Below are positions 44,621-53,540 of a DNA stretch of 64,000 nucleotides, in pieces (the first letter of the stretch is position 1; every line of letters starts with the position of its first letter). The notes under the pieces were generated by a model. The model ran no database searches, had not been told where the DNA came from, and saw only the letters and a program-made list of their open reading frames with translations. The DNA comes from Comamonas testosteroni (GTDB lineage Bacteria > Pseudomonadota > Gammaproteobacteria > Burkholderiales > Burkholderiaceae_C), in the NCBI RefSeq assembly GCF_030505195.1, contig NZ_CP129672.1, forward strand, positions 4,436,501 to 4,500,500. Direction: 5' to 3'. The translations under genes and the position numbers were made by a program.

Positions 44621-44982
44621 GGAATGCCTTCTTGGACGTGAACTGGAGGCGATGCACTGCAGTCGGCGGCTGGCGCATGACACGCACCAGTGAGGCATTG
44701 CCGACGCCGCCATGGGCGCAGGCAGGACTTCCAAAGAACGTGTGAGGCGGGGGCCGCCTGGGCGGAGCCGCTTTCTGCAGGGCAGGGCCTTGCGGAAAGC
44801 GCTCATTCTATTGCAGAGCGGGCTTTGAGCGCGCGAGCCGACCCTGAAACCATGATGCAGTGCAAGAACGGGACGCAGCTCCAAGGCATGGCATCGAGCA
44901 AGAGCCGCCCCGCAGCATGGGCCGCCCCCGCCATGATGCCGTCCCCTTTGGGGGGAGAAGCGGCAAGGCCGCTCAGTGGGGA
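44621..44982. other. Upstream region of the ribB operon with a repeat copy
   Basis: This 362-base gap contains the ribB promoter region and a GC-rich repeat copy next to the ferredoxin stop. I looked for an FMN riboswitch before ribB and see no convincing RFN motif. Confidence 0.55.
44894..44982. repeat. GC-rich intergenic repeat copy beside the ferredoxin gene
   Basis: About 89 bases with the ends TCGAGCAAGAGCCGCCCCG and GCTCAGTGGGG and a central CCTTTGGGG segment. It is homologous to the copies at 39693-39794 and, inverted, at 40911-41015. It ends exactly at the ferredoxin stop codon. Confidence 0.75.
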
Positions 44983-45285
44983 CTAATACTCGTGATCCTT
45001 GAGCACCACATCGCTGTCGGGATAGGCGCAGCAGGGCAGCACATAGCCTTCGGCCTGTTCCTCGCTCGTCACGCCCGGCCACTCAATGTCGTAGCGCACG
45101 CTGCCCGATACCAGCTGTCCCAGGCAGGTGCGGCAGGTGCCGTTGCGGCAGGAGCTGGGCCAGTTCACGCCGCCGCTCTCCAGCGAGTCCAGCAGCGACT
45201 GGTCGGCCCAGGCATCGACCTGCTGGCCGCTGGGCTCGCACTTGGCGATGAAGAAGGGAGGGGCAAATGCGGAGTCGTTGGACAT
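44983..45285 (-). CDS. 2Fe-2S ferredoxin (plant/bacterial oxygenase type)
   Basis: The 100-residue protein is a [2Fe-2S] ferredoxin with the cluster motif CRNGTCRTCLGQL (C46, C51, C54) and the fourth cysteine in LPCCAYPDSDVVL. Such small ferredoxins carry electrons to oxygenases or other enzymes in the cytosol. It is a single gene without an obvious enzyme partner in the window. Confidence 0.88.
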   Translation of the reverse strand: MSNDSAFAPPFFIAKCEPSGQQVDAWADQSLLDSLESGGVNWPSSCRNGTCRTCLGQLVSGSVRYDIEWPGVTSEEQAEGYVLPCCAYPDSDVVLKDHEY

Positions 45286-45863
45286 GAGGCGCTGTGGAGA
45301 TTCTTTGCAAAACCCGTTGTTGTAGCCGGTTTGCCAAGGCCGTGGGGTCGGTGCGGGTTGCCTGTTTTTTAGGCGCCTGGAGATGAGTCGTTTGAAATCA
45401 ATGACTTGTCCGACTTATTCATGAGGTGGGTGCAGTTGTTCACAAGGATGTCCAGCGTAGGACGGGATAAGTGGCTGTCTGTCGGAGGGGGTCTGATCAA
45501 AAAACAGGCAATTTGAAAAATATCTGAAAAATCAACTGCTTGAAGCATTGCTGCAAAAGCTATTCAGGCTTGTCCACAGGCTTGTTGAGAAAAATTGGGG
45601 AAAAGCCTGACGCTTGTATTTTGGGTAGTTAAAGTCGTAAACCCAAGCTGGTTTGGATGATTTTGGTCGATGAAATTCACGCGAAGCACATTCCAGTGGT
45701 GTGCTTCGATGCGATGGAAATTGCTCTGTTGGAGCGCTTTTTCTTTTGTGTACCTGATTCTTCCTCGAATCTCCGTGCCCCCTAAAAGTAGAGCATGCTT
45801 CAACGGGCGTCCCTGCTGCGGCTCTTCATAGGAACGCCACCCCTAAGCCAGCACGAGCCGGGC
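45286..45863. other. Intergenic region between ferredoxin and the catabolic cluster
   Basis: This 578-base stretch is AT-richer than its surroundings and holds the ferredoxin promoter and the 3' end of the cluster. A minus-strand open frame of 79 codons at 45564-45803 has no ribosome-binding site and no recognisable domain, so I do not call it. A TTGTCCACAGG segment near 45570 resembles a DnaA box but is isolated. Confidence 0.5.
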
Positions 45864-47285
45864 TCAGTTCTGCAGTACCAGCAATGCCTGGACTTCCGCC
45901 TTGGCCTGTATCCCGAGCCGCTCGAGATCAAGGCCTGTTGGTAAGTCATCTTCGAGGATGACCTTGCCTGCACACAGCACCCACTTGAGGTGGGGGCGCC
46001 CGCCGCTGGCGATGGGGCCGATGGCCGGGTCGTGCAGTCCAAAATATCGGGGGTCATCGAGTGCATATACGGCCAGATCGGCAGCCATACCGGCTGATAG
46101 ATGGCCGACACCTTCAAAGCCGAGCATCTGCGCGCCGCTGTGGCTGGCCCAGTGGATGATTTGTTCCACGGTGGTGGCGTCGCCGCCTTCTTCGCCTAGC
46201 CCTTCGGGTCTGGCGCGGGAAAGCGCGCCAGCCTGGGCGCGGTGGAGCATCCACGCAAAATGCAGCTCGCTGATCATGTCTGCGGCTTCGTTGGAGGCCG
46301 CGCCATCAACGCCCATCGTAACGGGGGAGCCCATTTTGGCTAGCGCAGGTGCGGGCGCGATTCCATCGGCTAGGCGGGCATTGCTTTGCGGACAGTGGGC
46401 AATGCCGGTACGGCTTTCTCCCAGCATCCTGATTTCCTCGGGGCTCAGGTGTACCAGGTGGGCCAGCCATACATCGGGCCCCAGCCACTCATTGCGGGCA
46501 AGATATTCGATGGGTAGACAACCGAATTTTTCACGGCAATGCTCGATATAGGCCACGGACTCCGACATGTGGCTGTGCAGTCGCAAGCCCATGGAGCGCG
46601 CGGCTCTGGCCACTTCCTTGAGCTCCTGTTTTGGCAGCGAGACATGGACAGAGGTGGGGGCCATGGCCACTTTGCTCATGGCCATGGGGGTGGTCTGGTG
46701 GAAATACTTGGCCGTGGCTTGTACCGAGCTCAGCATCTGATCCAGTGTTTCGGTGGCCTGTAACAGCTTTTCATCGGCCTCCAGCTTGCGGGTGACGGTG
46801 GCACCGCCGCGCAGCAACATGAAGCGCATGCCCAGCGCGCTGGCTTCCTCGAAAAGAATGGCGGCAGCATCAAAGTCCTGTCCGGGCTGGAACAGGTAGT
46901 GATGGTCGGCTACGGTGGTGCAGCCTGAGCGTAGCAGCTCCACCAGACCAATGCGCACGGCTATGCGCAAACGCTTTTCATCAAAGCTGCGCCGGTAGCT
47001 GAAGGGCACAGCCTGCAGCCACGGGCTCAGCGTCAGATTGATGCCCGCAGGCACACCTTTGAGTAAAGACTGGAACAGGTGGTGGTGGGTATTGACCCAG
47101 CCGGGGTAGATGACGCAGTTGCTAGCATCGAGCTGCTCCTCGTCGGGCAGGGGCGGTAGTCCGTTGCCCATCTCGGTGATGACGCCGCTCTCGATGCGGA
47201 TGTCGCGGGCAGGGCTTCTGGCCTTGCTTCCCGGCAGCCCCGTCATGATGGCTGCCGCATTGCGGATCAGAATATTATTTTTCAT
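45864..47285 (-). CDS. Amidohydrolase of the 8-oxoguanine deaminase / triazine hydrolase type
   Basis: This 473-residue cytosolic metal-dependent deaminase belongs to the subtype III amidohydrolases that includes 8-oxoguanine deaminase, AtzB and TrzN. It has the WVNTHHHLFQSLLKG motif (HxH near residue 71), LHSHMSESVAYIEHC, a late histidine in WLAHLVHLS, and the catalytic aspartate in MGVDGAASNEAADM. It is the last gene of the same-strand cluster, right after the nucleoside-type ABC transporter. The context of NCS2 permease, BMP transporter and molybdenum hydroxylase makes a purine- or pteridine-like amino heterocycle a likely substrate. Confidence 0.85.
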   Translation of the reverse strand: MKNNILIRNAAAIMTGLPGSKARSPARDIRIESGVITEMGNGLPPLPDEEQLDASNCVIYPGWVNTHHHLFQSLLKGVPAGINLTLSPWLQAVPFSYRRSFDEKRLRIAVRIGLVELLRSGCTTVADHHYLFQPGQDFDAAAILFEEASALGMRFMLLRGGATVTRKLEADEKLLQATETLDQMLSSVQATAKYFHQTTPMAMSKVAMAPTSVHVSLPKQELKEVARAARSMGLRLHSHMSESVAYIEHCREKFGCLPIEYLARNEWLGPDVWLAHLVHLSPEEIRMLGESRTGIAHCPQSNARLADGIAPAPALAKMGSPVTMGVDGAASNEAADMISELHFAWMLHRAQAGALSRARPEGLGEEGGDATTVEQIIHWASHSGAQMLGFEGVGHLSAGMAADLAVYALDDPRYFGLHDPAIGPIASGGRPHLKWVLCAGKVILEDDLPTGLDLERLGIQAKAEVQALLVLQN

Positions 47286-47292
47286 GGGGCTC

Positions 47293-48408
47293 TCAGTTCT
47301 TGGGCATCAGGCCGTCCACGCCTTGGACCAGATAGTTCATATTGGCCAGATCATCGGGCGAGATATTCTGGCCCGCTGGAACGCGTGTCGTGCCTTGCTG
47401 ATCGACCACAGGGCCGGTGAAAATCTGGCGCTGACCTGAAGCAATTTCCTTGGTGAGGGTTTCAACCTGGTTGCGCACCTCGGCAGGAATGGCTGAGTTC
47501 AGCGGTGCCAGCTTGATGATGCCGTCGCTGAGGCTGCCCATGACGCTTTCAGGCTTCCATTTGTCCGCTAGTACTTCGTTGACGACCTTGATGTAGAAGT
47601 TGCCCCAGTTTTGGGTAATAGTGGTGAGATTGGTCGTGGGGCCGAACTTGGACATGTTCGAGTAGTAGCCCAGTGTGTAGACCTTTTTCTCTTCGCCGGT
47701 GGTGACGATGGAAACGCCCGAGGTGGCATAGGCAAGGGTGTCTGAACCCAGCTTGATGAGGGCATTGGCGGCATCGCGCTCCTTGCCCGGGTCATACCAG
47801 GAATTTACCCAGATCAGGCGCAACTGAGCTTTTGGATTGGCGCTTTTCATGCCGAGTGCGAAAGCGTTCACGCCTTGCAGCACCTCGGGGATAGGGAAGG
47901 CGCCCACGTAGCCGACCACATTGTTCTTGGTCATATGACCGGCGATCACACCTTCCAGATAACGGCCCTCATACCAGCGGGCGTTGTAGGTGCCGACATT
48001 GCTTGCTGTCTTGTAGCCGGTGCCGTTCATGAAGATGATTTTGGGAGCGGTGCGCGCCACCTTGAGCGTGGGCTCCATGAAGCCAAAGGAGGGCGTGAAG
48101 ATCAGTTTGCAGCCGTCTTTCACAAAATTGCGTACAACGCGCTCTGCGTCTGGGCCTTCTGCGATGTTTTCTACGTATTGGGTGCTGATTTTGTCGCCGA
48201 GGGCAGCGACCAGTTCCTTGCGCGCCAGCTCATGCTGATAGGTCCAGCCGCTCTCTCCGATCGGGTTGGAATAGAGAAAACAGACTTTGAGTGGCTCGGC
48301 GGCTGAGGCGCTGCTCAGGCCCAGCATAAAGAGCGACGCTGCGCTCCATGCCGCAAGACAGGGAAATGCGGTCGATCGGTGCGTGTGGCGCACGTTGTTG
48401 CTGTTCAT
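47293..48408 (-). CDS. BMP-family (nucleoside-type) ABC transporter substrate-binding protein
   Basis: The 371-residue protein has a signal peptide (about 1-35, SAASLFMLGLSSASA) followed by the BMP/PnrA-like receptor domain: KVCFLYSNPIGESGWTYQHE, KLIFTPSFGFMEPTLKVA, and NVVGYVGAFPIPEVLQGVNA. BMP receptors of this group bind nucleosides, nucleobases and related heterocycles. The start at 48408 fits the AAGGAGG ribosome-binding site at seven bases; the ATG at 48414 sits too close. It follows the two permease genes in the transporter operon. Confidence 0.9.
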   Translation of the reverse strand: MNSNNVRHTHRSTAFPCLAAWSAASLFMLGLSSASAAEPLKVCFLYSNPIGESGWTYQHELARKELVAALGDKISTQYVENIAEGPDAERVVRNFVKDGCKLIFTPSFGFMEPTLKVARTAPKIIFMNGTGYKTASNVGTYNARWYEGRYLEGVIAGHMTKNNVVGYVGAFPIPEVLQGVNAFALGMKSANPKAQLRLIWVNSWYDPGKERDAANALIKLGSDTLAYATSGVSIVTTGEEKKVYTLGYYSNMSKFGPTTNLTTITQNWGNFYIKVVNEVLADKWKPESVMGSLSDGIIKLAPLNSAIPAEVRNQVETLTKEIASGQRQIFTGPVVDQQGTTRVPAGQNISPDDLANMNYLVQGVDGLMPKN

Positions 48409-48457
48409 GGTCATGCCTCCTTGGTTTTAGTCGTAGGGAACGCGATGCTTTGACACT

Positions 48458-49390
48458 TCAACTTTCCGGCTTGTAGCTCTGTCCCAGCGAGGCGGGAGAG
48501 TTCAGCTTGATCGTGGTCTTGTTGCGCGATATCAGCACCAGCACGACGATGGTGGCGATATAGGGTAGGGCGGACAGCCATTGCGAAGGGAGCTCCAGTG
48601 CCAGGCCTGAGCCTTGGACAAACAGCTGGGAGACCAGCACGCCGCCGAACAGATAGGCGCCGACCAGAATGCGCAGGGGGCGCCAGGTGGCAAAAACCAC
48701 CAGTGCCAGCGCAATCCAGCCCCGGCCTGCGACCATGCCGTCCGCCCAGAGTGGCGTGTAGAACACGGACAGAAACGCTCCGCCCAGACCGGCCATGGCT
48801 CCGCCATAGAGCACTGCCATGTAGCGGATGGCGATCACCGGGTAGCCAATGGCGTGGGCTGCGGTGGGTGACTCTCCGACGGCGCGCAGCACCAGACCTC
48901 CACGGCTGCGATCCAGAAACCAGGCGGTTGCGGCTACCAGTACCCACGAACCGTAGACAAGCCAGTGCTGGTGAAACAATGCGGTGCCCAGAAACGGTAT
49001 GTCCCCAAGTATGGGAATGGTGGGGACGGGCACGGCCGTCAGTGGCGCGGATTCATAGGACTTGCCCAAAAAGGCCGACAGACCCACTCCGAAGATGGCC
49101 AGGGCCAGCCCGCTGGCGACCTGGTTGGCCTGCATGGTCAGGCACAGATAGCCGAAGATGAGCGCCAGCGCTGCACCTGCGAGCATGCCCACTGCGGCCG
49201 CGGTCCAGGGGCCAGCTCCTGCAAAGGCAGCGGCAAAAGCAGCAACCGCGCCCACGGACATAATGCCTTCTGCGCCAAGGTTGAGCACACCAGAGCGTTC
49301 GACGATCAGCTCGCCCAGTGCGACGATGATCAGTGGTGTGCCTGCGACCAAGGTGGCCGCCAGGATGGAGGAAATCAGAGAGGTATCCAT
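48458..49390 (-). CDS. Nucleoside-type ABC transporter permease (second subunit)
   Basis: This 310-residue inner-membrane protein has about eight or nine helices and belongs to the BPD_transp_2 branch that includes the nucleoside permeases YufQ and NupQ. The conserved LGAEGIMSVGAVAAFAAAFA helix and the PLIIVALGELIVERSGVLNL opening are seen. It lies two bases after the other permease and pairs with it to form the channel. Confidence 0.9.
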   Translation of the reverse strand: MDTSLISSILAATLVAGTPLIIVALGELIVERSGVLNLGAEGIMSVGAVAAFAAAFAGAGPWTAAAVGMLAGAALALIFGYLCLTMQANQVASGLALAIFGVGLSAFLGKSYESAPLTAVPVPTIPILGDIPFLGTALFHQHWLVYGSWVLVAATAWFLDRSRGGLVLRAVGESPTAAHAIGYPVIAIRYMAVLYGGAMAGLGGAFLSVFYTPLWADGMVAGRGWIALALVVFATWRPLRILVGAYLFGGVLVSQLFVQGSGLALELPSQWLSALPYIATIVVLVLISRNKTTIKLNSPASLGQSYKPES

Positions 49391-49392
49391 GG

Positions 49393-50466
49393 TCAGGCCC
49401 TGCGGAGACCGCCTTGCCAGCGCAGACGGTAAGCAATGAACAGATCCGAGGCCAGCAGGAAAAACAGCAGCATTCCCTGGAAAACCTTGGAGATGGAGGA
49501 CGGCAGGTTCAGTTGCTGCTGGGCTTGCTCGCCGCCCAGGAAGAACAAGGCCATGATCAGGCTGCTGGCCAGAATACCCACGGGGTGCAGGCGTCCGACA
49601 AAGGCCACGATGATGGCGGCAAAGCCATAGCCGGCGGAGATTTGCGCCGTCAACTGACCCATGGGACCTGAAACCTCGGTCATCCCGGCCACGCCGGCCA
49701 GCGCGCCGCCCGCCAGTAGCCCGACCCAGATGGCCTGCTTTCCCGAAAAACCGGCATAGCGTGCGGCATCAGGTGCCTGACCACCGACCTGCATGCGAAA
49801 GCCCTGCATGCTCAATTGCAGAAACACATAGCCTGCCAGCAGTACAAACAACGCCAGAATGAAGCCAGCATGCAGGCGTGTACCTTCGATCAGCACGGGC
49901 AATAGCGCACTGTCGCCAAAGCTGCGGGTTTGGGGAAAGTTGTAGCCGTCAGGGTCCTTCCATGGGCCATAGATCAGCCAAGATGCCAGCAACTGGGCTA
50001 CATAGACCAGCATCAGCGACACCAGGATCTCATTGGTGCCAAAGCGTGTGCGCAACCAGGCTGGGATGGCCGCCCACAGCGCGCCGCCCCAGGCACCGGC
50101 CAGCACCATCGCGGGCATGGCCCAGAAAGCGTTTCGGTCTCCCACCATCAGCGCAATGCCGGTGGCAAACACGGCGCCAAGAATGAACTGACCTTCTGCG
50201 CCGATATTCCAGACTCCAGCACGAAAGCCGATGGCCAGCCCCATGCTGATCAGCATGAGCGGTGTGGCCTTGAGCAGCAACTCGCTCAGGCCATACAGGT
50301 CACTGATGGGCTGAATGAAGAAGGCATGAATGCCGTGCAGCGGTTTTTGACCCAGCGCAGCAAAAAGCAGTGCTCCGCTGAGCACAGTAAGCAGCACGGC
50401 CAGCAGTGGCGACAGCCAGCGCATGGAGCGCGAGGCTTCGGGACGTTTTTCAAGCTTGAGCCACAC
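49393..50466 (-). CDS. Nucleoside-type ABC transporter permease (first subunit)
   Basis: The product (357 residues) is a BPD_transp_2 permease with nine or ten helices, including GFRAGVWNIGAEGQFILGAV and GAWGGALWAAIPAWLR. I start it at the GTG at 50466, which has AGAGAGG six bases upstream and begins WLKLEKRPEAS; the longer frame from 50523 would lie well inside the ATPase gene. It overlaps the ATPase 3' end by 17 bases. Confidence 0.87.
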   Translation of the reverse strand: MWLKLEKRPEASRSMRWLSPLLAVLLTVLSGALLFAALGQKPLHGIHAFFIQPISDLYGLSELLLKATPLMLISMGLAIGFRAGVWNIGAEGQFILGAVFATGIALMVGDRNAFWAMPAMVLAGAWGGALWAAIPAWLRTRFGTNEILVSLMLVYVAQLLASWLIYGPWKDPDGYNFPQTRSFGDSALLPVLIEGTRLHAGFILALFVLLAGYVFLQLSMQGFRMQVGGQAPDAARYAGFSGKQAIWVGLLAGGALAGVAGMTEVSGPMGQLTAQISAGYGFAAIIVAFVGRLHPVGILASSLIMALFFLGGEQAQQQLNLPSSISKVFQGMLLFFLLASDLFIAYRLRWQGGLRRA

Positions 50467-52063
50467 GGCAGACCTCTCTTTCTGTATGAAGAGTGGGCGG
50501 TACAGAATGGAGAAGGGGGGCACTCTCTTGAGGCCACATTCCGCTCATCCACAGGCCTATGGTCTCGACATCGGTCTCGTCAATGGCAACTACGGGAGAT
50601 AGGCAGCCATCAGCAATCACGGCAATGCGGTCGCAGATTTCGAATAGCTCGTCCAGCTCTTCGGAGACCACAAGCAGGCTGGCGCCGCTGTTTCTCAGCT
50701 CAATCAGCGACTGGCGAATGAAAGCTGCCGCTCCCACATCCACGCCCCAGGTGGGCTGGGCTGCGATGAGTACTTGAGGCTTTTGCATCAGCTCCCTTCC
50801 CACGATGAACTTTTGCAGATTGCCGCCCGAGAGCGAGTTGGCAGGCGCTTGCGGTCCTGAGCATTTGACGTGAAAGCCTGCTATGCAGTTCTGCGCAAAC
50901 TGGGTCACCGCATCTCTGCGAATCAGACCATGCTGCAGCAGGCCTTGGTCATAGGCCGTCAGCAAGGTGTTTTCGGCCAGGCTCATGGCTGGAACCGCAC
51001 CACGTCCCAGACGTTCCTCTGGAACAAAGCCCAAGCCTTGTGTGCGGCGACTGGCGCTGTTCAGGTGCGCGACTGGCCGGCCATTGAGATGAATCATGGC
51101 GGCATCGCGCGGCGGAAGCGGGTCTTCCCCTGATAGGGCAAACATCAGCTCCTGCTGGCCGTTGCCGGACACTCCGGCAATGCCCAGGATTTCACCGGGC
51201 TTGAGGGTAAAGCTGATGTCCTGTAATGCCGTGCCAAAAGGATGGCTGGCAGCGCGGGACAGAGAATGGACTTGTAGCCTGGCAGTGTCTTCTGTATTGG
51301 CCATGGGCTTGGGGCGCTGGCAGGGTACCAGCTCCTTGCCAATCATCATGCGGGCCATGGAAGCTGGTGTCTCCTGGGCCGGAATGCAATGGCTCGTCAC
51401 GCGACCGCTTCGCAAAACAGTAGCACTGTGGCAAAGCTCTTGAACTTCATCCAGCTTGTGGCTGATGTAGAGAATGCTGCAGCCTTCATCGGCCAGCTGG
51501 CGCAGGGTTTCAAATAGCTTGCGCACGGCCTGCGGCGTGAGAACCGAGGTCGGCTCATCCATGATGAGTAGCTTTGGATTTTGAAGCAGGCAGCGGATGA
51601 TTTCCACGCGCTGGCGCTCGCCGACGGAGAGGGTGTGCACCAGCCGCAGCGGGTCTGTGGGCAAGCCATAGCGCTGGCCGACCGCATGAATGCGCTGACA
51701 CAGGTCAGCCAGGTCGGGGCGACCCGGCAAGGCGAGGGCCACGTTCTGCACGACGGTGAGTGTCTCGAACAGCTGAAAATGCTGAAACACCATGCCAATG
51801 CCCAGTGCGCGAGCCAGGCCGGGGCTGCCCATCTGCACGCGCTCGCTTTGCCAGTAGATCTCTCCGTCGGTTGGAGTAGTCACCCCGTAGATGATTTTCA
51901 TCAGCGTGGATTTTCCCGCGCCGTTTTCGCCAAGGATGGCTTGAATTTCACCGGGTGCCACGACCAGGTCGATGCCGTCATTGGCAACCACGGAGGAATA
52001 GACCTTGCGAATGCCTCGCAGCTCCAGCTGGGTTTTGCCTTGAGAAGGGATGAGACTTGGCAT
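50450..52063 (-). CDS. Nucleoside-type ABC transporter ATP-binding protein, two ATPase domains
   Basis: This 537-residue protein is a double-ATPase of the sugar/nucleoside (CUT2-like, YufO) class. The first domain is canonical: GENGAGKSTLMKIIYG Walker A (about residue 44), LSVGERQRVEIIRCL signature and LLIMDEPTSVL Walker B. The second has a degenerate Walker A (GVSGNGQQELMFAL) and signature LSGGNLQKFIVGREL, as usual for this class. It powers the BMP-dependent importer. It starts one base after the NCS2 permease stop. Confidence 0.93.
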   Translation of the reverse strand: MPSLIPSQGKTQLELRGIRKVYSSVVANDGIDLVVAPGEIQAILGENGAGKSTLMKIIYGVTTPTDGEIYWQSERVQMGSPGLARALGIGMVFQHFQLFETLTVVQNVALALPGRPDLADLCQRIHAVGQRYGLPTDPLRLVHTLSVGERQRVEIIRCLLQNPKLLIMDEPTSVLTPQAVRKLFETLRQLADEGCSILYISHKLDEVQELCHSATVLRSGRVTSHCIPAQETPASMARMMIGKELVPCQRPKPMANTEDTARLQVHSLSRAASHPFGTALQDISFTLKPGEILGIAGVSGNGQQELMFALSGEDPLPPRDAAMIHLNGRPVAHLNSASRRTQGLGFVPEERLGRGAVPAMSLAENTLLTAYDQGLLQHGLIRRDAVTQFAQNCIAGFHVKCSGPQAPANSLSGGNLQKFIVGRELMQKPQVLIAAQPTWGVDVGAAAFIRQSLIELRNSGASLLVVSEELDELFEICDRIAVIADGCLSPVVAIDETDVETIGLWMSGMWPQESAPLLHSVPPTLHTEREVCRVAQA

Positions 52064-52064
52064 G

Positions 52065-53456
52065 TCAGGCCGCCTTTTCTAGAGCGTGAAGGGATGGCTC
52101 CTGGCTGGTGCTGGCGTTAAACAGGACGTTCAGCAGCACGGCGGTGAAGGTGCCCAGCAAAATCCCGTTCTGGCAGAATTTGGCCAGCAGATCTGGCAGG
52201 CGCATGAAGAAGCGGTCCGCGACCAGAGGAATCATGCCCATGGCCAGGCTGATGGCCACGATGTAGGCGTTCTTGCGGTTTTCGACAAAATCCACATGGC
52301 TGAGGATGCGCACGCCCGTGGCTGCCACCATGCCGAACATCACCATGGCTGCGCCGCCCAGCACATACTGGGGAATGGATGCGGCGATGAAAGACAGTTT
52401 GGGAAAGCTGCTGATCACGATCAGCATTACCCCGGCTGTTACGCAGACCCAGCGGCTGCGTACCCCGGTGACCTGCACCAGTCCGATGTTCTGCGCATAG
52501 GAGGTGTATGTGAACGTGTTGAAGATGCCACCCACGATGGCTCCAACACCATCGGCGCGGAGGCCGCGGGCGATATCGTCTTTCTCCAACGGACGCTCCA
52601 CCACTTCTGAAAGGGCCAGGAACTGACCCACGCCCTCGATCATGATGACAACCATCACCACGCACAGCGTGACCGTGGTCATCACGTCAACGGTGGGAAT
52701 GCCAAAGTGAAACGGCGTGATGATGCGTATCCACTGTGTGGATTGCATGCCCACGAAGTTGACCTGGCCTGATGCCAGCGTGATCAAAAAGCCAACGGCG
52801 ATGCCGATCAGGACGGCGATGTTTGACAGAAAACCCTTGCACCAGGCGATGATGAAGAGAATCGTCATCAGCACGATGCCGGAGATGGCTATGTGCGAGG
52901 GAATGCCATAGGCTGGGTTGTTGATGGGGCCGTTGGGGCCGGGGATGGTGGGGTTTCCACCCGCTGCCCAGTTGATTCCCACGCGCATCAGCGAAATGCC
53001 AATGATCAGAACGACGGAGCCGGTGACCACGGGTGGAAACCAGCGCAGTAGACGGCTGACATAAGGAGCAACTAGCAGCGTGAATATGCCCGCGATGATG
53101 ACTCCGCCAAAAACCGCTCTAAGACCTAGCCCTGGTGTGCTGCCTGCTGCAATAATAGGAGCGACTGCGGTGAAGGTCACTCCCATCATCATGGGCAGGC
53201 GTATGCCCACCTTGCCAATGCCCATGCTCTGGATGATAGTCACCAGCCCGCAGCAGAACAGGTCTGCTGCGATCAGGAATGCTGTGTCCTCTTTGGTCAG
53301 TTTGAGGGCGTTGCCAATGATGAGGGGAACGGCAATCGCCCCCGCATACATAACCAGCACATGCTGCAGTCCCAGTGCTGTTAGTTTGGGCAAAGGCAGT
53401 TTTTCATCGACTGGATGTACTGCGGGCGGACTATGGTTCGTGGTGCTCGTCGTCAT
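52065..53456 (-). CDS. NCS2-family uracil-xanthine permease
   Basis: The 463-residue protein is a membrane symporter of the NCS2/NAT family with about 14 helices. It has the NAT signature QNIGLVQVTGV near residue 325, the LPKLTALGLQHVLVMYAG opening and the FGMVAATGVRIL helix. NCS2 members import xanthine, uric acid, uracil or related bases with protons. Together with the ABC transporter it gives the cluster two import routes. The xanthine-type rather than uracil-type choice is uncertain. Confidence 0.9.
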   Translation of the reverse strand: MTTSTTNHSPPAVHPVDEKLPLPKLTALGLQHVLVMYAGAIAVPLIIGNALKLTKEDTAFLIAADLFCCGLVTIIQSMGIGKVGIRLPMMMGVTFTAVAPIIAAGSTPGLGLRAVFGGVIIAGIFTLLVAPYVSRLLRWFPPVVTGSVVLIIGISLMRVGINWAAGGNPTIPGPNGPINNPAYGIPSHIAISGIVLMTILFIIAWCKGFLSNIAVLIGIAVGFLITLASGQVNFVGMQSTQWIRIITPFHFGIPTVDVMTTVTLCVVMVVIMIEGVGQFLALSEVVERPLEKDDIARGLRADGVGAIVGGIFNTFTYTSYAQNIGLVQVTGVRSRWVCVTAGVMLIVISSFPKLSFIAASIPQYVLGGAAMVMFGMVAATGVRILSHVDFVENRKNAYIVAISLAMGMIPLVADRFFMRLPDLLAKFCQNGILLGTFTAVLLNVLFNASTSQEPSLHALEKAA

Positions 53457-53540
53457 GGTTTGTCTCCTGAACAGGTTTCGAGCGGTCTGGAAACACCTGG
53501 CTTTTTCAGCTCTGTGTGTCCCAGACGGTTTATGGCTGTC

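Noticed and set aside
44621..44893. Possible FMN riboswitch before ribB
   Set aside because: The conserved RFN blocks and stems could not be found on the minus strand upstream of the start.
45566..45580. TTGTCCACAGG resembling a DnaA box
   Set aside because: Only one weak match, with no cluster of boxes, AT-rich unwinding region or dnaA gene nearby, so no origin is claimed.
45564..45803. 79-codon minus-strand frame in the gap before the catabolic cluster
   Set aside because: No ribosome-binding site and no recognisable domain; average chance length for this AT-richer stretch.
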